From Plasmodium malariae (lineage: Eukaryota; Apicomplexa; Aconoidasida; Haemosporida; Plasmodiidae), in NCBI RefSeq assembly GCF_900090045.1, contig NC_041785.1, forward strand, positions 2,569,001 through 2,633,000: a stretch of DNA of 64,000 nucleotides. Reading direction: 5' to 3'. The stretch's first letter is position 1. Each line of letters opens with the position of its first letter. Shown here piece by piece: positions 12,052 to 25,890 of the stretch. The notes under the pieces are model-generated. The model had not been told where the DNA came from. It saw only the letters and a program-made list of their open reading frames with translations, and searched no databases. A program made the position numbers and the translations under genes.

Positions 12052-13046
12052 CGTTTCGCTTTTCTTTAAATTTTCCAAAATATTTTTTTGTAGTAAATAA
12101 TTTTTAGCTTAGATAAAAAATTATTTTACGTAAAATATTTAATTTTAGATAATTTAAATAATTTATAGTATTACTGTTCTTAATTTTCTTTAATGTTTTA
12201 TTTTAAAGCTCAAAACATAATTTTACATTTTGTATTTTAATTAGTATTATGTTATATTTTCACATACATTAAAAAAGGAATAATAAATAATTAAAAATCT
12301 TTTTGAAAATGTATTTAATTATTATATAAAAAAAAAAAAAATTATACAATATATTATCGTATACTGTATATTGTTTTTATTTGAAAAAACAGTTTGCTTT
12401 ATTTTAAAATATAAATTAGATAAAAATTTTATAGATATAAATTATATTTTTTTATTTCGAGAACAGTAAAAAAAAAAAAAAATACAACAAAATATGTATA
12501 TAAAATATCATATATAAAATTTGTTTTTTTATTAAAATTTAAAAAATGCACTTTTCCGGCAATTATACCATTTCTTTTATTATGTTATGTAAAATATATA
12601 ATATTGACTAAAAAAATTAATTTCAATAAAAAAAAAAAAAAAAAATTAAAAGAAAAAAAAGTATTCCTTTGTACTATATTATATATTTTTAATAAAAATA
12701 TTATTTCCTGTGCTAAAATATTTTGTGCATGATTAATGTAGTGATAATATTATAATAAAACATACAATGAAAATAATTTAACCTATAATTTTTTTTACAT
12801 CTATATAATTTACTTATTGCATTTATTTAATTTAAAATTATTTAGTTAATAATTTTAAGAATTATAAATGTTTGCAAAAGTTGTGATAAAAATAAAATTA
12901 TACTTATTATTTGAATTAAACCGTGCAAGAATTTAAATATTATGATAAGAAAAATTAGGATATATAAAAATTTAATTTTATATTAAATAGTATTTTATTC
13001 TAAAAGAGTGTTGTAAATGGGAAAATAAATTTAATAAAATAAAAAA

Positions 13047-13124
<78 letters not shown>

Positions 13125-16100
13125 CTTATGAGGAATGGTAAATTGTATTACCGCCCTTTCACCCCATCATTTCAGTTCTTATAGACGGTTCTTCCAAATT
13201 TTAAAAATTAAATATAATATTTGAATGTGTATTTATTTATAATAGTTACATATTTCAATAACAAGAAGAATAAATATATATAAAGAATATATATTACAAA
13301 TTATTTAAGTGCATCAACCGTTCTTAAAAAAAAAAAAGTTATCTGTTGTATTATTTATTATATATGGTGTAATAAAAAAATATATGAAATTAAATAATAC
13401 CCTTTTTGAGATCATATTTTTAAATTGGAGTAAAGTGTAATAGTATTGCTAATGACATTCATTAGATATTTAGTTAGAATGTTAATATAAGATATAATAA
13501 TATGAAAGAAACAAGACAAATATATATGATATAGGTTAAAAACAAATAATCTAAAATAACTAAAATTATATATTTTATAATATATAAAAATAAAGGCAAC
13601 TCTAAAATTAAGAATTGTAATAAATGTAATATGTGTGAAATTAAATGTATTTTTAAGCCTGTTGTAAAGGTGTACTAGTTAATACCTTTCGTTTTCTGTA
13701 AATATATACGTTAGTTTTTTATTGTATGTGTTGTTTATATGTCGTAAAAAAAAAAAAAAAAAAAATTTCAAATTTTATTGTACATATTCAAGTTTATGTA
13801 TTAATGTTTTATTTAAGTATTGCTCTACTTAAAATTATGTAATAGTTATATTAAAAAAATAAAGAAAAAAAAATGTTATCTTTCAATTTATAGTTTTATT
13901 TTTGAACTTTTCGAGAAACATTTAGTTTGGTACTATATATATATATATATATATATATGCATATAATAGTAAGGAAATTATGTTATAATACTTTTATTAA
14001 AAAAATGTTTTGTTTTCATATGACGCGAAGTTTTTTTTTTTTATATATTTAATATTCACCATATAAAATTAAAAAAAAAAAAAATAACTAATAATAAAAG
14101 GGATCAAATGCTCGTTTAAATAGTGAATTTATGTTACGATTTAACTAGTACGAAACTCTAATACCTTCATTTATGATATGGATCATTTTATTAACAGGAA
14201 GTTTTAAAAAGAAATACTCTTGGCTTAGAGTTATGTTTACTCACTATTTATTACAATGATATTATAAATACCAATTATTACTAAAACTATCACTGATGCA
14301 TAAAAATTGAAGAACAACTGGAAATAAAGTTGAATGGTGTGTATATTTTTGGTAATACAGATTTAAATATTTTTGTTTTTCAGGGTTAATATTGCTGAAA
14401 CGTATGAATATAACTAAGACTGTGTTATTAATTCTTAAAATTACTTTGTATTCAATTGGATAATATAATAATACACATTATTTTTATATTATGTATAAAT
14501 ACAATACAAATAACATTGAAATGAAATATTAATTACAAGGATAGTTCTTTCATTATAGTATATATATTTTGCATTTTATAAAATACGAAAAGTGCGCATT
14601 AGAAATGGGGGTCATACTGAGTAACAGTAAAACAATTAATATAAGTGCTCTGGTTTATTATAAAGATACAAGGGCATACTAACAAAATTGGTTAATATGT
14701 TCGATAAATTGGTATTACTTAGTAAATGTATGTTAAGCTCAGTTTTCAGTTTAAATTAATAAATTAGTATGTATAGTAGACCATTATATATGGTCAAATC
14801 TCTTCTGAGAAGTTCAATTTTTGTGTCAAACAGATGCACTCAGAATTTAGAAATTCTGAAACGGGTTCGTATTGCATGTACACATGTAAGGATATATATA
14901 TGTATACGTTAAAAATCAAATATAGAATGGAAGAAAAAATATTATTGGAGATTTAGATTTTTAAATAAATCATATTTCTTTTTTTTTTATTAAAATTTAA
15001 TTTTCCTTTTAACGTATATTCAATTAGTAGGTAATTCTACTATATATGTAGGAAATTACACTATTTCCTATTCATCATTATGCTCTAAAAGTGCAATTTT
15101 ATTTTTTTATTTTATTTTTGTTTTTGCTATATTTAAAAAATACATATTTCTATTAATTTTTCTTTTTATTTAAATAATAGTATGTTAGCTTTACTTACAC
15201 AAATAACGTCTTCTAAAATTCACATTTCATTTATAATTGAGCTTCTCATGTCATGTAAAACAGCTAATATATTTTAAATATGATTTTCTATCATGTTAAT
15301 GTACGTAAGGGAAAATAAGAGGAGTGTCACAAAGTAATAAGTGAAATATAATGGAATAACGTCATATGTTTTTATAGAATTTTGATAAGTGAACAATGCG
15401 CTGAATTCTATTAGTACGTGAAATAAAAGAAGTGTACTAAATTAAAAGGTATATAATATATTGAGAATTATGAGTTATAAAAAGTTCATACACGAAGAAA
15501 TATATATACGTAAATTCCATATACATGTCTACTACTAGGATTATTATTTAGGTTGATATAGGTAGACATGAATAAAGTTAATTATAATTTATCTATGAAC
15601 ATTATAAATGTACTATTAAATATGCAAGTATTAATAAGGTAAAGTAAGAAATTTATTAAATTAATAAGCACATCATAAAAAGTTATTGAAGTGCAAATTC
15701 ATAATGAAGATAATTATGATGATGATTATAAATAACAATTCTAAAATAATAATATTCCAAAAAAAAAGGCTAAACAAGAATGTGAAATATTTGATGAATA
15801 TTTTAAACACTGATTCTTCATAAGAAATAATAAAATATTTAACTAAAAATTAAAAAGGTTGTAACTAGAGAATTATATTGACACATAAAACAAAATACAC
15901 TCAGAATGATAATATATATTTTAGTGCAAATAAGAAATATTTGCACTTAACAATAATATATCGAAATTTTCAATTCTAGATAAAGTTAAAATACATAATT
16001 TAAGGTATAAATATGCATTATCTATATAAAAATAAGTTCGCTGATTAGTATGTAATATTTTGTATTTATACATATAGAATATGTCATATATATAATAAAA

Positions 16101-19100
16101 TAAAAAAAAAAACAAATGAGCTTTTATATTAAAATTAAGAGAATTTTCTTGTTGTACCTAGGTTAAGGGCTTTTGTGTTCTTACATAATAATAGCTTTCT
16201 AATTATCTAGAAGATAGTTGTACATATAATTATTTAAAATTTATAAAGCATTATTTACTGTAGTATGTACTAGAAGTTTAAATGTTCTTCAAATAGGCAT
16301 ATATCAATTATGTAAAAAAAATATTATAATAATTAGATTTCCTTTTCTTAATATTATAAAAAATAAAGGTTAATTCATGTAAATGCTATAAATATTTGTG
16401 CTGTTCATTATATATGTATTATAATTTTTTATGGATTAAATAAAGAACAACTATTAATATATGCTTAGTCTTTTAAAAACATATAGTAAAGTATTCTTAA
16501 ACCTGAATGACGACTGTGTTCACCTATAACTATAAAAACATCTACATATATAAATATGTACATTAAATATATTAAAGGTACAATAAATATAATATTTTCT
16601 TAGTAATAATAATATTAATAAATAGTTAATACTGATTAAATAAAAATAAAAACATTACTAATTATGTAAATGAATATTCTCATATTTACTAGTATAAACC
16701 TAGCATAAATGAAATACACATATATATTATTATATATATTATCATTAGATTAAAAAAATCACTGGTTGAATATGCCCATATATTTTAAAGGGTATTTATA
16801 ACACATGATAATTAAAAGTAGACGCAAATATTATTATATATAAAGATTTATATATATGAGTGGAACTTAGGAATATATTAAATTGTGTGTAATCTGAAAA
16901 AAGTATTTCATATATGAAATGAACTTTAACGAACAGTGTTATTATTTTCGAAAACAATATTATATAGATCTCACAGATTAGCTAATAAGATAAACATAAA
17001 ATTTATGTCGAATATTTCAAATATTCTATTATATCTAAGAAAAAATTGAATTCTTTAAAAATTTATTAATTGAAATTATTTAAAGATGTTCAAATATAAA
17101 ATTTTGATTAATTTGTCATAATTAGACTGTTATAAGTTTTCATAATTTAGAAAATAAAATTTTAAATATTAGCAAATTAATAATAAAAATGAATATATTA
17201 TGTTATGATGTTATATAAGTTGAAAATTATAATATGCAAATGAAATTGAAACACACTATTCACAGGAATATATTAATCGTATAAAGTAAGAACGTATATA
17301 TTATTATATAAAAGTATGTTCAAATAGTTGTATAATTAATATTATTTAATTTCTTAATTAAATCGTTTTTTTATATTAACAGTTTTTTATAATTTAAATA
17401 ACATAATTATAATTTGTTACTAACTTCGTAACAATTTTTATGTGTTATTTATTTATTTTTCTTTTATTAATTGCATAATTTATTATAATTGCAACAGTTT
17501 ATTTTTTATAACATAAAAATATTATATTAATATTTCCATTTAAAACCTATTTCATAAAAATGTTTAATAATGTTATTTATTCCGTAAATATGTTTCGTGG
17601 TAAATATACTTAAAATACGTCGAAGTCAAATTTATTTTTTTTAATATTATTTATAATTATATAACAATTTATTTTTTTTTTGGTATTATTTATTTTAAAT
17701 GCATATATTTATTGGTATTACTAATAATTATTTTATATACTTATAGTACAACAATATTTTAATTGTACAAATTGTTGGTAGCATTTTTACAAAGGTAATA
17801 AATAAAATTATTCGTTAGTTTATCTGAATCATATAGAACAACAGTACAACATGCCAATTATGTATACCAAATGAAATATCGATTTCGCATAAAAGGCATA
17901 TAAAGAAGAAAGTAAAATTTATAAAATAAGTGTATTTTAGTAGTCTTTATATTAACTATAACATGATAAGTAAATATAGTGTGATTATATTATTAATACG
18001 CATTACCAAGATATAATAACATATGACAAAAAGAATCTAAATATTATATATAATTGTCAATAACGAACGGAATTGTTTAAAACGGAGCAAGCCAAAAGGT
18101 GAATAAAATATAAACAGCTCAAAAATATAACCGTAATATTATTGCAGGTGTATTAATGAAAAAAATACATTTATTAATTTTATATTACCTTCTCCTATTC
18201 ATTATATATGTGTAAATTTTTAATAATGGTATAAAAAAAAAAATTTTACGTAATTCTTGCATTAAGTGTAAACTTTTTCGATAATTTATTTTTCCAAATT
18301 AACAAAAAATAAAAATAATAAATTTGTTGCACTTTACAGAAATATATAAAATGCTATTAAAATATATAAATTAAATAAACAAAGAAAAATGAAAAATAAA
18401 ACGAAATATAACCAAAAGAAAAAAATATAAAAAACAAATAATTTAACAAAAAAAAAAAAAAAAAAAAAAACATGTTAATGAAATTGCAAGATTAAAAGTA
18501 ATTTTTGCATATTACATTTAAAAAAAGAAAATATTTAAAATTTGTCAGAATTAAAAATTTGTGATATAATATTTATTATGTATTATAATTTAACTTATTT
18601 CTTCGAAAAATTTTAACCATAAAATAAAACACATTTATAATTTACAAATAAACCTATATAAAAATAAATATCTATTTTATAAAATAAAAATAGTATTTAT
18701 ACATATGAAGATATTACGTAGTTATTAAGTTTTCTTAATATATTAACATAATAGTTAATATTTTACCAAAAAAATTTGAAATTAATGTATGAAATTCATA
18801 TATCATATTATATAATGACATTAAATAAAATATTACTACGTGTATTATTTTTCAAATAAAATGTAAAAAATATATAACAGTCATCTTTTATCATGAATGG
18901 TATTATAATTTGAACATCAAATAATTGTATTTAATAATTTAAATATATATATTTCTTTGAAATTCTTATATAATAAACACATAAAAAAAAAAAAAATAAA
19001 TAATTAAAAATAAAATGAGGTCCTTAATTCCTATTTATCACTTTTTAATTTAATTATTTCTGTTTTTTTTTTTTTTTTTTTTGTAAGTAAAATGTATTTT

Positions 19101-20245
19101 ATTTACATAATTCTATTATTGTAATTAATATATGAAATTATATTTACAGAAATATTCAATATATTCAATATACATATATAGTAAATAATTTTAAAAAACT
19201 TCATATAACTCATATTTAACTCGATAGAATTATTTTTAATACATTTTAATAAATATAGGTTTAAATAATTTTTATTTATAATTATATACGTAATAAATAT
19301 CACAAATATTTCTAATGATTTAAATTATTATATAGTAATAACATATTAGTTGTAAAAAGGAAGTCCCACAAAAGTTAAGAAGGAGATATATTAAAATAAA
19401 AATTTTAAATTATATATCAAAAATAATGAACCTAAATTACAATTTCTGCAGGCCAAAATACAAAATAGAGTAAATTTTTTTGTTATAATTTTTGTTAATA
19501 TAAATAGAAATTTAAGCCTATATGTTTATAAAATATTTCATATATATAATATCTTCCATATATATTACCAATTTTGTTTGAATGTAAATTTTTTTTTTTA
19601 TTTATAAAAGTTTATAATAGATTTTATATTCATAGTAACTTTAAGTATGACGTTAAAAGTAATTAAATTCATGTTTTAAATTTATTAATTTAACACATTA
19701 TATGAACTAAGAATTTAGTAGAAAACAATTTTTATATATAAAAAAAAAAATATATTTTTTTAATATATAAACTGATCAAATACTGTGTATGCCTTTTTTC
19801 TTTCATGTATAATCATATATATGTACATATATATATATAATTGAATGTTATTCTTACATGTATTATTATATATTTTTTTATTTCAATTTGTGATTTGAGA
19901 AAAATTTTGTAGTTATAATAATAAATGTTTTTTAGGAAAAAATATATTTTATTTTTTAATCTAATTCAACTTATTAATTATTGTGTTATTTTTGTGTTCA
20001 TAAAAAAACAAAAAAATTAGTTGTGTATTAAAATAGTTATAATATATTCCTTGGGGGTGTAAAGTAATTTATTTTTTAATAGGAATTATATATGTATATA
20101 TATATTGAATAATTAGTAATAAAATTCAATTATCACTTATATGAATGAATAACGGGTTTTATAAATTAAAAGTAAACACATAAGTTACAAATGTTATTAT
20201 TTTGTTTTATCAGTATACATCCAAATTAGAGGGAACCATTAATAA
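12052..20245. other. Long A/T-rich gene desert
   Basis: Eight kilobases without a convincing exon, PEXEL, pir or membrane-protein signal on either strand. It holds many homopolymers and (AT)n tracts, the longest at about 13040-13115. The short open frames present (for example 15921-16115 and 19103-19303 on -) are I/Y/N/K-rich noise. The last few hundred bases before 20246 probably hold the promoter and 5' UTR of the pir gene. Confidence 0.6.
13040..13115. repeat. poly(A) followed by (AT)n microsatellite
   Basis: About 24 A residues run directly into an uninterrupted TA dinucleotide tract of roughly 50 bp. It is non-coding and probably highly length-variable. Confidence 0.9.
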
Positions 20246-21611
20246 ATGGAAAACGTAATGCATATTATTAATTATTTTAGAATTTATTTATGTATTTTTT
20301 TTTTTCGGCAAATTAAACCCTAGTATCATATTAATATGAAAATGTTTATTGATTATAAAGGATAAAATATCATATATTTTTACTTAAATGTGTACAATAT
20401 GGATAATTAATATATATTTCATTTTTTCTATAATTTTCAGGATAATACTTATAACCATTTACCTTCATATAAATTTTATGAACAACTGAATAGCGATATC
20501 AATGAAGATGACAATGAAAGTGTGTACTGGGATTCCGTAGAACCATCTTTTGACAAAACCCTCTGGGCTCGTGATGTTTTTTTGAAACTAGAAAGAAACG
20601 TATTATCAGTAAACAGAAATCGTATAGAGGATGTTTTCAGTAAAAAACATTGTTATGATTTGAATTATTGGTTATATGAGCAAGTATATAAAAATTTTGA
20701 TCATAATGAGAAAGATGAAAATTTTTATAAAACTATTGACATTTTCCAAGATGGATGGAAGAGAATTAATAATAGTGAATTTCCAAATGAAGATAATGTA
20801 TGTCATCCGGATCACACTTTGGTTGATATGGAATATTTGAAAGATGTTAAGAATCTGTTTGATCTTATTGAAGATTATGTTATTATTAAAGCTGAAGTTA
20901 TTAGAGATACTAATAATGCATGTTACAAATATATTGAATATCTTAAACAAAAGGTTCCACTTTATTATGAGTGGGAAAATGTGTGCACAGTGGAAGAAGA
21001 TAATATATGTACAAGGTACATTGATGATTATACCAAGTATAATCCAAGAAATGTCTTAGAAAATTTGTCCGTCGTTGGACTTTCCCTTGCATCCGTATTC
21101 AATGATTGTTACCAAAATATTATAACTGTGTTTCAGGAATCAGAAAAGTTACCTTCCCGTACAGAATTAAAACAAAGAAATGCTTTAGGACAAATTGAAA
21201 GTACAGTGGTAAAAGTAGGAAGAACCTTGGCAGAAATTGGAGATGACGGAATGCAGTCAGGAGATATATTTATTGGTGTAAATGATTTCGTTTATTCGTT
21301 AATTTACGCAGTAAAAAGACTTAATTCTTACGTTTTTGACCATTTCACAACAATGAATATTTTGTTGTTGGTAATATTAATGGCTCTTTTCATTTTTTGT
21401 AAGGTAAATATAATAAAACAGCACATAAAAATATATACAATTTGACATTGCTATTATTAATTATTTTTTTTTTTTATAAAATTTTTTATTATTAAATGAA
21501 GATATTAGTTTTTTATTTTATGATTTTTGAATTTTTTTTTTTTTTTTTTTGTGTTTTTAGTTTATTAGTGGACGATCCATGTCATGTAATGATAGTAAAA
21601 AAAAAAAATAA
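20246..21611 (+). CDS. pir: PIR superfamily protein
   Basis: Three-exon pir gene: exon 1 20246-20254 (M-E-N, donor GTAATG), exon 2 20441-21403 (acceptor TTTTCAG, donor GTAAAT), exon 3 21561-21611 (acceptor TTTTTAG); about 340 aa and intact. The tiny first exon, long second exon and short third exon are the family's classic layout. LPSYKFYEQLN at about residues 10-20 is the N-terminal pir signature, and HCYDLNYWLYEQ is a second one. Cysteines are spread through the ectodomain. A membrane segment at about 307-323 ends exon 2, and exon 3 supplies a short basic cytoplasmic tail. PIR proteins are variant proteins of infected red cells, with roles proposed in adhesion and antigenic variation; their exact function is not established. 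Odd point: the third exon (FISGRSM... then four Lys) lacks the TP(F/L)GSW-type start typical of pir tails, so the tail may be truncated or replaced. It is the only full pir gene seen here; four pir relics lie downstream. Confidence 0.92.
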
Positions 21612-21889
21612 TTTTGATGTAACGTTGATGATGAAAAGAAGATATAATATAACGGAAATTAATAATATATAGTTAGGAATTTCTATAAAAAATTTTATCA
21701 TACATATATAATCACTCCAACTGGTGCCATATAACCTATAGGAAGACAATGTAAAATAAGAGTTGAATAGGATTTAACTAATATTTAGCAGGCAAGTTTC
21801 AGGCGTAGTTCAATATAGAACTAAAAAAAAATGTAGAAAAAATTAGCAAACATAATGTATATTTAAACATAGATAAATAAATAAATAAA

Positions 21890-21920
<31 letters not shown>

Positions 21921-24900
21921 GAAAGTATTATGTAATAATTGGAAAACTGTAGGATTAAGTGGTACGAGGAATGATATTAATGTCTAATTTTTTTAAAAAG
22001 AAGAGGATACCTTTAAATATAGGTAGTGTTTAGATACCACCTCTACAATGAATAAATTGAAAATAACTAAATATAATACTAAAAGCATAATAAACTATCA
22101 GTTAATTCTTGGAACGTATCAGTTATTGTGAATTATTAAGTTAATTGAAAACACAAGAAATTGTATATATAAATAACTGTATGGAAAGGAATATGTAATG
22201 CAATATAATAATGTTTTAAAGTAAGCAATCATTAACATGTGCTTTGAAACTGATGAGATTATTTGTCATTTATATTGCGTAAATGATGTGTAATGATGTA
22301 TAAAATGTGAAAATAATCATATATTTGCTAGATGTGATAACGAATTATTAAGGTGTTTAATCTAGATATACGATATGCATGATTGGGAAGGTCGATGTTA
22401 TAAAGGTGTACGAATGTTGATGACATCATGGAATGTATTTTAAGAAAAAGAAATTATACAACAGTACAAATAAAAATATGTTCTTTTTTACCATATATTT
22501 TTGTATATTTATCAAATTAAAAGAAACAAGAGCTAGTAATTAAATTTATATTCCAGATATTATTTGTATAAAACATTTACAGATTATACTTTTATTAGTA
22601 GAAAATACATTACATTTAAAATTACAAGAAGTCATTAAAATGATGTAAACATTTTTTAGTTGTTAATATTAAAATGCACTACTGCATATGAAGATAGTGC
22701 ATATTATTTAAAAAAAAAAAGTGAAATAATCAGATATTTATTTATGTTTATTGATATATAAAGTTTATTATATATATGTATTCTTGCATGTTGTTATTTT
22801 AATATGTTTTCGTAACTATTAAAAAGAATGATAAATTTTGTTCTATTTGTTGAATAAAATATTAAGAATTAATTTAAATATACAATATATAATGTTTAAT
22901 TTCTATCAATAATACATTATTACATTTTTGTTTTTAAAACCCGAAGTTCATTTGTTAAATATGTATATATTTATGAATATATATTTTTCGTTTTTACATA
23001 AATAGTTTAGGCACTTTGTGCATTTTTTATGTTGTAATTAATAAAGTACAGAAAAGAAAAAAAAAAAAAAAAAAGGGAATGAAAAATATAAAGAAAATCC
23101 TAGATACCTTTCTATTTTGTACATGCACACAGGGAGAGAGCACCTTACATTAGTATAAAATAAAAGGAAACACAAAAGATGGAAGCATATAACATGTGAC
23201 ATTAACCATAATAAGGATAAGCCACCTAATATGTATACTGTGTAATAAACAAAATTTATAATTTACTGGAGCATGGGAATAAAGCAAATTATTGGCACAA
23301 CTGTTAGTTAATAAAATGGATTATTAAAACATTTATAAATGAACAATGTATAAAGAACAAGCAGGGACATTATGTATATATAGAAGAGTTTAAAATAGAA
23401 ATCAAAACAACCATTATGTTTGTGCTCTTGACTAGCTATATGTGTACATAATTAAAATTGTTTATATTTATAACTTGACTATTAAATTTATATAAACATG
23501 AGTGTATCTCTTACGCATTAATCATTAATTAATTCTGTTATTTATTCATTTGTATTTTTATATATTCATTTGTATATTTATTTATTCATTTATTTTTTTT
23601 TTAATTTTTTTTTTTTTTTTTTTGTAAACAATGGAAAATTTAACATATTTGAAACGTTATATTATTTTTCATTGATTTACATTTAGAATTTATTTATATG
23701 TATAAGCATTTGCCTTTAATTGAATTGCTTAATAACAATTCTAAATTTAATCAATTGAATCATATTAAGAAACAATATCCATATGAATGTAATTTTATTA
23801 ATGGAAAAAATATAATTATATATTAATATTAATGCAACATGTTATGTTATATTTGACAAAATATACATAAAATTGTTATAAGAAATAAAGTAGTATAAAT
23901 TGGACGGGGTACCAAATTGTTAAGGGTTTATAACATATGTTTTAAGCCAATTTGTAAGCTACATTTTTTGACAGAAATATCTATTGTGTTTCAATAAACG
24001 TAACACTTACAAAATATTATGAAAAATAATTTAACTCATAGTCTCAATTACATTGTATTCAAGAAAAGAAAAACGTACAAATTAAATGTGAATATGGCTT
24101 TTTTTAATTATCCTTTTGCTTTGAAATAAAATATAAATATTTAATAGAATTTACGTGAAACAAAAGAGGAAATAAGTATCAAATAAGATAAATATATTGC
24201 TTAAGTGCTAGAATATATACTACTTTTCAAAATTTATTTATTATCCATAAAAAAATAAAAAAAATATAAATATAGTTTTTATATCCAAGTACTTACAGAA
24301 CACATTAAACAAGACGGCTTTAATATCTTAATGATATTGTTTTATATATTCGGTTATAACAAATGAGGTTGTTTCCTGATCCTTCTGGTACTTTTTTGAA
24401 AGAATTCATTTTGACTAATACTATGTATTATTTAACATTATAAATAGTTTATAACTGTTAAATAATTATATATTTTTAGCGTTTTATTAACAGATTATGT
24501 ATTATTGTTTGCTACTAATAGTGAATTTATGTGTATTCTCATAAAAGTTTGAAAGTAAAATTTTTTAAAGTATTTGTTTTTTTATTAATTTAATATTTAT
24601 TTAGAAATATAATTTTAACAAAATAATAAAAAAAAATAAAAAAAAATGCACATCATACTTTATTAATTATGGTGAAAACTGTTAACATGCTGTTAATTTT
24701 TTTAAAGAATAATATTAAATCTAAAAGAATATCATATGAAAAAACAAATTTCCTTTATTTATCAAAATACTTGTATGAGAAATTCTAATATGGGTTATAT
24801 AGTCTTCCATTGATGTAAGGATAATAATGTTTAATTATTATTTTCCAGCTCATTCTGTTTTTTGTGTATCTTTTAGATCTTAGTGTTTTATTTTTAAAAG

Positions 24901-25179
24901 GTAATACTATATTGTATATTCAAGTCTAATAATTTCTATGAATTAATTTTTTTGTTTCATTTTTGTCTTTCATTATATAAATCTTAGAATCGAAAAAACT
25001 TATTAAATAAGACATAAAATTTAATTATTAACAAATGATTTGAAGAAAATAAAAAGATAAATAAGTTGCCATATCAACCATTAAGAGAATTTTTTTTACA
25101 TAATTTAGAAGTCTATAAAAATTTAGAAGTCAATTAAGATGTAATGCAAATTTTTTAAGTCTTGAAAGAATAAATACTG
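21612..25179. other. Intergenic sequence, no gene seen
   Basis: It contains an (ATAA)n then (AT)n microsatellite at about 21871-21917, a poly(A) run at about 23056-23073 and a T-rich block at about 23590-23625. No reading frame with family features was found. Confidence 0.55.
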
Positions 25180-25890
25180 CAAAATTTAAAGTGTAATATA
25201 GAAGGACGGTAGAATTAAACTGACATATGTTAGACAATTTAGAAGAAAATGTAGTATTATTTAAACATATATTTGAAAATTTAGTATAGAACTTAAGAAA
25301 AAATTAGGAGAAAACACATATACTTTGGATTTTCTAAAAGAAATATAGAATGGTGAACATAAAATTGTGGAATTTTCAGGAGAAAATATATTTGGAAAAT
25401 GTAGCGTAAAATACGAAGCAAATACAAAATGAAATGAAGATATATCATATATATTAGAACAAGTTGAAGGAGGTATTGAAAAACTGTATTATATGTGTTA
25501 TAAGAAATGTAAAATTATATGAAAGTCTATTATATAAATTGTAGTATTATGAGGAATTAAAAGAATATATAAATTATATAATAGAAGTTGTCTAAAACTT
25601 AAAATAAGAAGTTGAATAATTAAAGCATGTTTTATTAGACATTTTACCTAAGGATAAAGATAATACTAATGTAACAGTAAAAATGCCAAAAGAAAATTTG
25701 TGAAAAAGATAACTGGAAAAGTAGGTGACAATTAATTTTCAGCTTAAAGAAGCAGAGGGAAATGTATAGGGAATAATTAAAAAATCTAAAATATATTATT
25801 CAACAGTAAGGTAGTATTATATGGAAAAGATGGACGGAATCGAGAAAGAAGTATTTAAAGTATTAGCTCATGATGACTCATGGTTTATAC
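25180..25890 (+). pseudogene. Unidentified decayed coding region
   Basis: A stretch with base use unlike its flanks (more G, less T) reads as protein-like sequence broken by stops and frame changes. The clearest block, about 25230-25510 on +, reads ENVVLFKHIFENL, then RKKLGENTYTLDFLKEI, then VEFSGENIFGKCSVKYEANTK, then NEDISYILEQVEGGIEKL. It is interrupted in one frame by TAG, TAG and TGA. The three interrupting stops could derive from TGG, since TAG and TGA are each one change away from it. Further similar blocks in other frames run to about 25890. I do not recognise the family; the Glu/Lys-rich composition is consistent with an exported or merozoite-surface type protein, but that is a guess. 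Confidence 0.55.
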
